Shown here piece after piece: positions 8,437-16,379 of a stretch of 64,000 bases of DNA (position 1 is the stretch's first letter; the number at the start of each line of letters is the position of its first letter). Under the pieces are notes generated by a model, which saw nothing but the letters and a program-made list of their open reading frames with translations, was not told the DNA's origin and did not search any database. Position numbers and translations under genes: made by a program. Origin of the DNA: JAPKYZ01 sp033763835. GTDB taxonomy: Bacteria; Acidobacteriota; Terriglobia; Bryobacterales; Bryobacteraceae. The stretch is from positions 1-64,000 of the forward strand of contig JANRJS010000008.1 in the NCBI GenBank assembly GCA_033763835.1, in the 5' to 3' direction.

Positions 8437-9120
8437 ATGAAAACGTTAGTGTTAGCGCTAGCCGCTTCGACCGTCGCTTCGGCGGCTCTGATTTATGACA
8501 CCGCCGTTACCGGTGCCGATTTGACCTCGTCCCGAACCGAATCTTCGGGAAAGATTGTCACCGGCGGGGGGTACAGCACGGATGGCAAGGATCTCACCAT
8601 CGCCTGGGATATTCAGTTCCTGGGTGGAGGCGTTTGGCAGTACAAGTACACGATTTCCGGCTACAGCGCCCCGGCGATTAGTCACACGATTCTCGACCTC
8701 AGCGACGATTGCACCAGCTCCGCGTCGATGTGCGTCATCGATCCGACTTTGAATGGAAGCGCCATCGGCGCGGGCAGCTTGGAGTACAGCAATTTCAAGT
8801 CGGGTGCGGGCAACCCCGGTTTTCCGGTGGGACCCTCGATTGCTGGCATCAAGTTTGACGTTGGCAGCTCCGACCCGAACGTGATCATGTTCACCTCGAT
8901 GCGCTCGCCGGTATGGGGCGACATCTACGGCAAAGGTGGGTCGAGCTCGTTCTTCTACAACGTGGGCTTGACGCTCCATGCCACGTCGATGGACGTGAAC
9001 GACTTCATCGCTCGTCCGAACGGCCTTGGCGGTCCGGCGATTCCGGAGCCCGGCACGTTCGGCCTGATGGCCGGTGCTGCGGGGTTACTAGCGTTCGTGG
9101 CGCGCCGCCGGATGGCGTAA
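8437..9120 (+). CDS. PEP-CTERM sorting-signal protein
   Basis: The 227-residue protein has a signal peptide (MKTLVLALAASTVASA), a beta-sandwich-like body with one likely disulfide (Cys90 and Cys97), and a C-terminal IPEPGTFGLMAG motif with a helix and RRR tail. GGAGG at 8418-8422 precedes ATG 8437. It is divergent from another PEP-CTERM gene across a 244-bp intergenic region, suggesting shared control. It is likely anchored or released at the cell surface. Confidence 0.88.
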   Translation: MKTLVLALAASTVASAALIYDTAVTGADLTSSRTESSGKIVTGGGYSTDGKDLTIAWDIQFLGGGVWQYKYTISGYSAPAISHTILDLSDDCTSSASMCVIDPTLNGSAIGAGSLEYSNFKSGAGNPGFPVGPSIAGIKFDVGSSDPNVIMFTSMRSPVWGDIYGKGGSSSFFYNVGLTLHATSMDVNDFIARPNGLGGPAIPEPGTFGLMAGAAGLLAFVARRRMA

Positions 9121-9151
9121 GCACACCACGCGTAAGTGGTGGGATACTAGG

Positions 9152-10246
9152 GTGATGTTCCGAAAAGGCGTCACCCCCTCCCAAGCGCACGTCGGCGTCC
9201 CCGACGGAACTTTCGAAGAAGAACATGGGCGGAAAGGCTTCTATGGCCGATCCGCCCATTTGTATCATCGCCATCCGCCGACGGGCTGGACTCGCTTCGA
9301 AGGCCCGCTTCGCCCGCATTGCTTCGACCTGAATCTCATTGAGCCAACGGATCTCACGGATGGGAGCGGTGGGCCGCTCGCTTTCTTGGGCAACTCCGAT
9401 GTGACGATTTCCGTTTCCCGTCGGAGCGCCGCGATGCCGTTCTACTTTCGCAACGCCGACGCCGACGAGTTGTACTTCGTCCATCGCGGCGAGGGTGTCG
9501 TCGAGACGGATTTCGGACCGCTCGATTTCGCGGCGGGCGACTATCTGGTGATGCCTCGCAGCGTTACGTACCGAGTCGTTCCTAAGACCTCGGATAACTT
9601 CTTCCTGCTGATCGAGTCGAAGGGCGAGTTCGAGCCACCGGACAAAGGTTTGCTTGGCCAGCATGCTTTGTACGATCCGGCGGCGGTCGTCACGCCAGAG
9701 CCGGCGGCTCTGGACACTGCGTCGGGCGAATACGAGTTGCGCATTAAGGCGCGCGGCGGAGTTTCGAAGGTCTGGTATCCGTTCAACCCGATTGACGTAG
9801 TTGGGTGGAAAGGCGACTTGACGGCCTGGAAGCTCTCGATTCGCGACGTATGCCCGGTGATGTCGCACCGCGCGCACCTGCCCCCCAGCGCGCATACAAC
9901 CTTCGTCACCACGGGCGCGGTAGTGTGCAGCTTCGTACCCCGGCCCCTGGAGGAAGACCCGCGCGCGCAACGCGTGCCTTTCTTCCACCGCAACACGGAT
10001 TACGACGAGTTCCTCTTCTACCACGACGGGAATTTCTTCTCGAAGGACAACATCAAGGCGGGGATGGCGACGCTGCACCCGCGCGGCATCCATCACGGAC
10101 CGCACCCGAAAGCGCTCGCCAATCAATCGAAGAAGACGCACACGGACGAGTACGCGGTGATGCTCGACGGGTTGAATCCGATCGACGTGTTACCGGCGGG
10201 CGAGGCCGTCGAGTGGGCGGATTACTGGGCTTCGTGGAAGGGTTAG
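9152..10246 (+). CDS. hmgA: Homogentisate 1,2-dioxygenase-like cupin enzyme
   Basis: The 364-residue protein aligns by motif with homogentisate dioxygenases, which open the homogentisate ring to maleylacetoacetate with O2 and Fe(II). Likely iron ligands are His279 and Glu286 (HRNTDYDEF) and His315 (GIHHGPHP). The His-Glu spacing is 7 instead of the 6 I recall for the human enzyme, and the protein is shorter than that of about 440 residues. GTG 9152 or ATG 9155 may be the start. No tyrosine catabolism genes are adjacent, so the substrate is inferred. Its stop overlaps the PIN toxin stop by 4 nt. Confidence 0.8.
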   Translation: MMFRKGVTPSQAHVGVPDGTFEEEHGRKGFYGRSAHLYHRHPPTGWTRFEGPLRPHCFDLNLIEPTDLTDGSGGPLAFLGNSDVTISVSRRSAAMPFYFRNADADELYFVHRGEGVVETDFGPLDFAAGDYLVMPRSVTYRVVPKTSDNFFLLIESKGEFEPPDKGLLGQHALYDPAAVVTPEPAALDTASGEYELRIKARGGVSKVWYPFNPIDVVGWKGDLTAWKLSIRDVCPVMSHRAHLPPSAHTTFVTTGAVVCSFVPRPLEEDPRAQRVPFFHRNTDYDEFLFYHDGNFFSKDNIKAGMATLHPRGIHHGPHPKALANQSKKTHTDEYAVMLDGLNPIDVLPAGEAVEWADYWASWKG

Positions 10247-10653
10247 ACCGGCGTCAAGAGCGGAATCGCACGGTTACCGAACCGCCGGTAAATTCGAAAA
10301 TCCGAATCGAGAGTCAGAACTCGGCTTCGCAGATGCAGTTCCGAAAGGCGAACTAAGCAGGCATCCGCAAGCGACATCGGCACGTTCCGGTAGCGGCGCA
10401 TCAGAGCTCGAACGCTCGCGTGTTCGGAGCCGATCGAGAGCGCGACGCGCACTACGCCGCGATCGAGCAGGTCGAAGACCGGGTCGGAATCGACCTTCTC
10501 CCGCTGGAGGAGAAAGGCCGCCTCGGTGAGCACGGCTTCGCAAGTTAGCAAAGGCGGTTCCAGGCGTTTCCATTGGCCGGCCATCCAATCGTGGGCGGCC
10601 GTTCCGCGTGATAATAGGCTCACCAGCGGGCCGGTGTCGACGAGGGTGACCAC
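10243..10653 (-). CDS. vapC: VapC-like PIN-domain toxin (module 2)
   Basis: The 136-residue protein starts at GTG 10653, preceded by AGGAA, 5 nt after the antitoxin stop. The frame is open further upstream, but that would run through the antitoxin. PIN residues are Asp6 in LVDTGPLV, a central ADACLVRL segment and LTLDSDF near the end. It is a probable RNase toxin. Confidence 0.88.
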   Translation of the reverse strand: MVTLVDTGPLVSLLSRGTAAHDWMAGQWKRLEPPLLTCEAVLTEAAFLLQREKVDSDPVFDLLDRGVVRVALSIGSEHASVRALMRRYRNVPMSLADACLVRLSELHLRSRVLTLDSDFRIYRRFGNRAIPLLTPV

Positions 10654-10658
10654 CGTTC

Positions 10659-10895
10659 CTACTCGCCGAATCCTTCCATGTACTTGTGATCGGTCGCTAA
10701 GTCTTCCGGCAAACCGTCGAAGATACCGACTAGGTCGGCGGACAAGTCGAAACACGTGACCTTGGACCCCGGAGTGCGGAAAGACGTCTCCAAACTCTCG
10801 CGAATCACCTCCGATTTGGAGATACGCCGGTCCTTAGCGCGGGTTTCCACCTGCTCGATTAATCGCTGCGGCAATTTGAGGGAGATCGTCCGCAC
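10659..10895 (-). CDS. vapB: Ribbon-helix-helix antitoxin (module 2)
   Basis: The 78-residue protein has an N-terminal RHH (RTISLKLPQRLIEQVETRAK, then SKSEVIRESLE) and an acidic tail. It starts at GTG 10895. It sits directly before the PIN toxin. A GGTA-T-TACC palindrome begins 8 nt upstream of the start. Confidence 0.85.
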   Translation of the reverse strand: MRTISLKLPQRLIEQVETRAKDRRISKSEVIRESLETSFRTPGSKVTCFDLSADLVGIFDGLPEDLATDHKYMEGFGE

Positions 10896-10903
10896 ACTGA
10901 AAT

Positions 10904-10934
10904 GGTATTACCCGCTGCACAGGTGCGCAATACC
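10904..10934. promoter_or_regulatory. Palindrome and repeat upstream of PIN module 2
   Basis: GGTATTACC (10904-10912) is a perfect odd-centred palindrome 8 nt upstream of the antitoxin GTG. AATACC at 10929-10934 is the inverse of its left half. This is the expected place for an RHH operator. The short arms keep confidence low. Confidence 0.35.
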
Positions 10935-11019
10935 CATCGAGACCGATGGCTAAGATTTCGTAACCTTTGGTGCGCCGGAACCGCCAGAATAGACATAAAA
11001 TAACGGCAGCGCCACACGC

Positions 11020-14000
11020 ATGAAAACCGCCACCCACGCCCCGTTCGCGATTGGAATCGTTGTGTTTACGCTGGGAGGGGCGCTGGGTCCGGCGGACGGC
11101 GCTCCCCCGGCGGTTCCCGAGTCGGCGGCGACGTTCCGGCAATACTGCTTTACCTGCCATGGCGGCAAGGCGCAAATGGGCGGGATCAGCCTGGAGAAGC
11201 TCTTGCAGGAAGGCTCGCCCGGCGAGCGGTTTCAGCAGTGGCGCAAGGTCGCCGAGGTACTCGAAGAAAGGCGCATGCCTCCCAAGGGCTTGCCGCCGGT
11301 ACCGGACGACAAGCGCGCGAACGCCATTCACTGGATCGACTCCGAAATCGCGGCCTACGTCAAGAAGCACGATGGCGATCCAGGCCGGGTCACCGTGCGG
11401 AGGCTCACCAGCGGCGAGTATGCCTACGCCATCGAGGATCTGACCGGTCTCCAGATCAACACGGGCATCGATTCGTCGAGCGATTCGGTGGGCGGCGAAG
11501 GATTCGCGAATTTCGGCGATGTGCAGTTCATGCAGGACGCGAATCTTGAGCGCTATCTCGAAGCCGCGAAGCTGGTCGCGAATCACGCGGTGATCGGCTC
11601 GGGGCCGCTCGAATTCTTCGTCGATCCCGGCAAGACCGGATTCGAACTTTCGGCTATCGCGCGTATCCGCGAGATTTACGCGAAGTACGGATTCCGCACG
11701 GTGTCGGGCGAAGGCGGCCGTCCGTTTGGGTTGGAACGTTACGGCAAAGCGTTTTATGCCGCGTGGCGGTATCAGCATCGGGCCGCGCTCGGCAAGCCGT
11801 CGATGACGTTGAAGGACGCCGCTACGGAAGAAGGTCTCACGACGCGGCTGGTAGAGCACATTCATGGCGTCGTAACGCGCGGCGATTTGGGCTATCCGTC
11901 GGCGGACATTGCCGCGCGGTGGAAGGCGCTACCCGGTCCGGGAACGGACGCGGCGAAGGTGCGCGCGGCGTGCGAAGAGATTCAGAAATATTCGGCGACT
12001 TGGCCGAGTTGGCTGTTCGCGCGCGGCGACTTGGCGGCGGGCGGCGCGGGCGACGAGAGTCCGCTGGAGTTTAGCGACCGTACGTTGAAGGCCGCCGCTC
12101 CTCACCGGTTCCAATATTTTCGGGGAGGGCGATTCTTGGGCAGCGCTCGATTCGCGCCGCCCGCTCCCGGTCCAGTGAAGGTCTACGTGAACGTAGTGGG
12201 CATTAATCCGGGCGTGAAATCGTATGTCGTGTGGCGCAACCCGACCGTTGGCATTCGGCCCTATGTCGCTCCGGCGAAGCCCGCTCCGAGTACCGGCGGC
12301 GACGCGGCGGCGGCGGGTGGCGCGGGACAAGCTGCGGCGGTCGGTGGCGCGGATCAAGCGGGCGGCCGACGGTTCCGCATGCCGCAAGGTCCGCGCGTTC
12401 CGTTGCGCTCCGTGCTCACCGAAGAGTCGGCGAAAAAGTTGAATTTCGGAGTTGCGCCGGATGGCACGCCCCTCGATCCGAACGATTTCGCTACCGAAGC
12501 TTCGTTCTCGTTCGAGGTGAAAATGCCCGAAGCGCCGAGTACGTTCGATCTCGATGTGCAGGCCGATTTGGGCGGGTCGCGCGATCAGGTGTTCCGCGTG
12601 ATGCTTTCGGACAACGAGGGCGGCAAGATTTCGCGCGGACGGCCCACGTGGGCGTTGATCGGCGACATGAAGACGGCTGGATACCAGCGATTCCGCGCGG
12701 GCGTGATGGAGTTCGCCAGTCTGTTGCCGCCGAACTCGCACGGAGAGCCGACGCCCGCCGACAAGGACCCGATTCCCGATCCGTTCGACAACACGTATAA
12801 CGTACCGGAGCACGACGAATTCGTCGTCAAAGTTAAGTACATTCGCGACGACAAATTTGTCGTCGATAACTTGCTGGACCCGCCGCAGCGCACTCGAGTT
12901 AACCACGCCTGGAACGATCTGTACGCTTCGTTCGAGTACTTCGACAACTACTTGCGGCTGCTCGCGAAGAAGTTCAATTTCGATCTAAAGGGGCGGGGCA
13001 TCGCGCAAATGGACGCCGCCGGAATCGCGAGTCTGCCGGAGGCGATGAGACCGTTCGTTCCGCCGCTGCGCGAGCTGTACGACCGCGTGAACGCCGCCCA
13101 GAAAGCGGGCCGTGCGGGGCATCTCGACGACGCGCTGAATTTCGCGAGCCGTGCCTGGCGGCGGCCTCTCACCGCTTCTGAAAAAGCTTCACTGAGGGCT
13201 TTCTACGCGAAGACTCTCGCTTCCGAGGGCGATCATCGCAAGGCCGTTCGCGCATTGCTGGCGCGGATTCTAGTGGCCCCGCAGTTTCTCTATCGAGTGG
13301 AACCGGTTTCGGGTCCGCGCACCGCCACGGCGCAGCCGCTCTCGAATTGGGATCTGGCCGGACGGTTGAGTTTCTTCCTGTGGTCGTCGATTCCCGACGA
13401 CGAATTGCGGCGTGCGGCTTCGGCAGGCGAGTTGACGAACCCGGATAAATTGCGCGCGCAGGTGAAGCGGATGCTCGCCGATCCGAAAGCGAGGCGGTTT
13501 TCGACGGAGTTCTTCGGGCAGTGGCTGGGCTTCTACCGATTCGATCAATACCGTGGAGTGGACACCACTCGATTCCCGGAATTCACGAACGAGGTGAAGG
13601 CCGGCATGTACGACGAAGCGGTGTCGTTCTTCGAATACATTGTTCGCAACGATAAGCCAGTGCGCGATCTGCTGTTCGCCGATTACACGTTCTTGAACAA
13701 GCCGCTCGCCAAACATTACGGCGTACCCGCGAAGATCGAATCCAATGAGCCCCAACTGGTAACGGGCGCGAACGCCTTCCAGCGTGGCGGTCTGTTGCGT
13801 TTGGGTGCGGTGTTGACGGCGACATCCGCGCCGCTGCGGACTTCGCCGGTGAAGCGCGGCGATTGGTTGCTGCGCCGGGTGCTGGGAACGCCCGTGCCGC
13901 CGCCGCCCGCCGACGCGGGTTCGATTCCGGCGGACGATAAGAATTTCGGCGGACTGACGGTGAAGGCGCGGCTTGAGGTTCACAAGCGCAACCCCACTTG

Positions 14001-14394
14001 CGCCAACTGTCATATGCGCATCGATCCGATGGGTTTCCCGCTCGAGCGCTACGACTCGGTGGGCCGCTGGCGCGACAAGTATTCCGACGGCAAGCCGATC
14101 GAGGATTCCGCCGAGTTGGGCGACAAATCGACGATCGACGGCGTCGAAGGATTGCTCGGGTATCTGCGGGGCAAAGACGAGCAGGTGCGCCGTACACTGG
14201 CTATGAAGCTGACCGGTTACGCATTGGGGCGCACCGTGCAGGCTTCCGATTTACCGTTGATCGACCGGATGGTGGCGGCGGGCGATCAAGCCGGATTTTC
14301 GGCGCTGGCGGGCGAGATCGCCACCAGCCGCCAGTTCCGCTACCGCGCCGCGCCAACGGCCGCCGAACCGAAAAGGACCCTCGCATCGCGGTGA
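11020..14394 (+). CDS. DUF1592-family periplasmic cytochrome (cassette 1)
   Basis: The 1124-residue protein has a signal peptide (about residues 1-28), a c-type heme motif CFTCH (43-47) and a second CANCH near residue 994 followed by RIDPMGFPLERYD. The body fits the Planctomycete architecture DUF1587, DUF1592, DUF1588, DUF1585. A low-complexity Ala/Gly stretch occurs near residues 425-450. These proteins are always seen with DUF1552 or DUF1501 partners; the reaction is unknown, but heme sites point to electron transfer outside the cytoplasm. It heads a four-gene co-directional run to 18238. Confidence 0.9.
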   Translation: MKTATHAPFAIGIVVFTLGGALGPADGAPPAVPESAATFRQYCFTCHGGKAQMGGISLEKLLQEGSPGERFQQWRKVAEVLEERRMPPKGLPPVPDDKRANAIHWIDSEIAAYVKKHDGDPGRVTVRRLTSGEYAYAIEDLTGLQINTGIDSSSDSVGGEGFANFGDVQFMQDANLERYLEAAKLVANHAVIGSGPLEFFVDPGKTGFELSAIARIREIYAKYGFRTVSGEGGRPFGLERYGKAFYAAWRYQHRAALGKPSMTLKDAATEEGLTTRLVEHIHGVVTRGDLGYPSADIAARWKALPGPGTDAAKVRAACEEIQKYSATWPSWLFARGDLAAGGAGDESPLEFSDRTLKAAAPHRFQYFRGGRFLGSARFAPPAPGPVKVYVNVVGINPGVKSYVVWRNPTVGIRPYVAPAKPAPSTGGDAAAAGGAGQAAAVGGADQAGGRRFRMPQGPRVPLRSVLTEESAKKLNFGVAPDGTPLDPNDFATEASFSFEVKMPEAPSTFDLDVQADLGGSRDQVFRVMLSDNEGGKISRGRPTWALIGDMKTAGYQRFRAGVMEFASLLPPNSHGEPTPADKDPIPDPFDNTYNVPEHDEFVVKVKYIRDDKFVVDNLLDPPQRTRVNHAWNDLYASFEYFDNYLRLLAKKFNFDLKGRGIAQMDAAGIASLPEAMRPFVPPLRELYDRVNAAQKAGRAGHLDDALNFASRAWRRPLTASEKASLRAFYAKTLASEGDHRKAVRALLARILVAPQFLYRVEPVSGPRTATAQPLSNWDLAGRLSFFLWSSIPDDELRRAASAGELTNPDKLRAQVKRMLADPKARRFSTEFFGQWLGFYRFDQYRGVDTTRFPEFTNEVKAGMYDEAVSFFEYIVRNDKPVRDLLFADYTFLNKPLAKHYGVPAKIESNEPQLVTGANAFQRGGLLRLGAVLTATSAPLRTSPVKRGDWLLRRVLGTPVPPPPADAGSIPADDKNFGGLTVKARLEVHKRNPTCANCHMRIDPMGFPLERYDSVGRWRDKYSDGKPIEDSAELGDKSTIDGVEGLLGYLRGKDEQVRRTLAMKLTGYALGRTVQASDLPLIDRMVAAGDQAGFSALAGEIATSRQFRYRAAPTAAEPKRTLASR

Positions 14395-14405
14395 ATGAGG
14401 CAAAG

Positions 14406-15767
14406 ATGACATCGAAAATGAAAACTTTCCCGCGCGCGTCGCGCCGCCACTTCTTGCGGGGCGCCGGAGTGGCGCTCGCGTTGCCCTGGATGGAATCGTT
14501 GCCCGCGTTCGCCGATACGAGCGCGCCCGCCGCGAAGGCTGCGACTTCGAAGCCGCCAGTCCGTTTCGGTGTCGTCTATTTCTCGAACGGCGTCGAGCCC
14601 GCGCATTGGTGGGCGAAGGGCGACGGCGCTAACATGCAACTCGGGCCGGTGCTCGATTGCCTGAATCCGCATCGCGCGGATATCAACTTCATTCGCGGCC
14701 TGTACAACCACCAGGCGTTTGTCTCGACCAGTCCACACCTGGGACGCATGCCCAACATGCTTTCGGGCGCGACGGTCAGCCTCGACCCGAATGTTATCCG
14801 GGTGGGCACAACGATGGATCAGGTGATGGCGCGCGAGATCGGCGGCGCCACGGCGATTCCGAGTCTCGTGATGGGCATCGAGCCGAACGAGCTTCGCCTC
14901 GAAGACGGGCTGTCGATGATCTACGGCTCGGCGATTTCTTGGGCGACGCCTTCGAAGCCCGCCACCAAGGAAATCTACCCGGCGCGCGCGTTCGACATGC
15001 TGGTGGGCGACGGATCGGGCCGCAAGCTGGACCGCAGCATTTTGGACGCGGTGCTGCAGGAAACGCATTCGCTGCAACCGCGCGTGTCGGCGGGCGACCG
15101 CAAGAAACTCGACGAGTATCTGGAATCGATCCGGTCGATCGAGACGCGGATCGAGAAGGCGAATCGCGAGGAGCGCATCGAAGGCTGGCGGCCCACGCTG
15201 AAGCAGCCGAACATGCCGCGCCCCGCGGACGAGATTCCGCAGAACGTTCCCGATCATATGAAGCTGATGCTCGACTTGATCGTGCTCTCGTTCCAGATGG
15301 ACAAGACGCGGATCGCGACGCTGATGCTGAACAACGATCTGTCGCAGATGAACTTCCGATTCCTCGAAGGCGTGAGCGGCGCGCTGCACCTAGATTTGAC
15401 GCACAACGGCAAGGCGGCGGCGGCCGAGGCGATGTACCTCAAGACGAATCAGTTCCACATGCGGCAGTTCGCGTATCTGATCGAGCGGATGAAGTCGATC
15501 GACGAGGGCGGCTCGACGCTGCTCGACAATTCGATCTTGATCGGCGGCTCGAATCTGTTCGACGGCGACGCACACGGCGCGGACCAGATGCCGCTGGTGC
15601 TGGCGGGCAAGGGCGGCGGGTCGCTGAAGACGGGCCGCATACTCGACTACCTGGAGCGCGGCAACGAGAACCGCAAAGCGTGCAGCTTGTATCTGTCGAT
15701 CATGGACCGCATGGGGCTAACGCTCGACCGGTTCGGCGACGCGAATACGCGGCTCGCGGATTTGTAA
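14406..15767 (+). CDS. DUF1552 protein with Tat signal (cassette 1)
   Basis: The 453-residue protein begins 11 nt after the cytochrome gene; ATG 14406 is chosen although the frame is open upstream, because a twin-arginine signal (SRRHFLRGAGVALALP) then lies near the N-terminus. Tat export implies folding with a cofactor or metal before export. The C-terminal GGSNLFDGDAHG and DQMPLVLAG segments are typical of DUF1552, a relative of the DUF1501/sulfatase-like proteins. The function is unknown. It is the standard partner of DUF1592 cytochromes. Confidence 0.9.
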   Translation: MTSKMKTFPRASRRHFLRGAGVALALPWMESLPAFADTSAPAAKAATSKPPVRFGVVYFSNGVEPAHWWAKGDGANMQLGPVLDCLNPHRADINFIRGLYNHQAFVSTSPHLGRMPNMLSGATVSLDPNVIRVGTTMDQVMAREIGGATAIPSLVMGIEPNELRLEDGLSMIYGSAISWATPSKPATKEIYPARAFDMLVGDGSGRKLDRSILDAVLQETHSLQPRVSAGDRKKLDEYLESIRSIETRIEKANREERIEGWRPTLKQPNMPRPADEIPQNVPDHMKLMLDLIVLSFQMDKTRIATLMLNNDLSQMNFRFLEGVSGALHLDLTHNGKAAAAEAMYLKTNQFHMRQFAYLIERMKSIDEGGSTLLDNSILIGGSNLFDGDAHGADQMPLVLAGKGGGSLKTGRILDYLERGNENRKACSLYLSIMDRMGLTLDRFGDANTRLADL

Positions 15768-15773
15768 TCCGGG

Positions 15774-16379
15774 ATGACCCTCGATCCCGCGCGGCTCTCG
15801 CCGCAAGACTGTTACAAGATTCTTGTCGGCGCGGTGGTGCCTCGGCCCATCGCCTTCGTGTCGAGCCTTAGCGCGTCGGGCGTGCGGAATCTCGCGCCGT
15901 TCAGCTTCTTCACCGTCGCGAGTTCCAATCCGCCGGTGATCGTGTTTCAGAACTCGATTCGGGGCGATGGCACAGCGAAGGACACCATCACCAACGTCCG
16001 AGCGACCGGCGAGTTCGTCGTCAACATCGTCAGCGAAGGTTTCGCCGCCGCGATGAATCTCACATCGGGCGACTATCCGCCCGATGTCGACGAGTTCGCG
16101 CTTTCGGGACTGACGCCCGTCGAAAGCGAAGCGGTGAAGCCGCAACGCGTGGGCGAATCGCACGTCCAGATGGAGTGCAAGCTGTTGCAGATCGTCGAGG
16201 TGAGCGACAAGCCTTTGGGCGGCGCGCTGGTGCTCGGCGAAGTGGTGCGGTTCCACTTGAGCGAAGCGGTCGCGAACGAAAAACTGCACATCGATCCCGA
16301 TAAGCTGCGGGCGATCGGGCGCATGGCGGGGACAACCTACGCTCGCACGACGGACCGGTTTGATATGAAACGTCCGTGA
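15774..16379 (+). CDS. Flavin reductase-like FMN-binding split-barrel protein
   Basis: The 201-residue protein has the split-barrel signatures: VPRPIAFVSSLSASGVRNLAPFS (near 22-44, typical FMN site), FVVNIVS, and a C-terminal IGRMAGTTYART. Such proteins reduce FMN with NAD(P)H or bind FMN in short-chain oxidoreductases. It starts 6 nt after the DUF1552 gene and its stop overlaps the next start (GTGA, 16376-16379), so it is clearly in the operon. Confidence 0.88.
   Translation: MTLDPARLSPQDCYKILVGAVVPRPIAFVSSLSASGVRNLAPFSFFTVASSNPPVIVFQNSIRGDGTAKDTITNVRATGEFVVNIVSEGFAAAMNLTSGDYPPDVDEFALSGLTPVESEAVKPQRVGESHVQMECKLLQIVEVSDKPLGGALVLGEVVRFHLSEAVANEKLHIDPDKLRAIGRMAGTTYARTTDRFDMKRP

Noticed and set aside
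8301..8498. Small plus-strand ORF of 65 codons
   Set aside because: It overlaps the start and ribosome-binding site of the PEP-CTERM gene at 8437 and has no conserved features; it is probably promoter sequence.
9124..9141. CACCAC/GTGGTG hairpin after the PEP-CTERM gene
   Set aside because: Stem of 6 bp with no T run; too weak to call a terminator.
9005..10141. Long minus-strand ORF of 378 codons opposite the dioxygenase-like gene
   Set aside because: Arg-rich shadow reading with no recognisable domain; the plus-strand gene has conserved cupin motifs.
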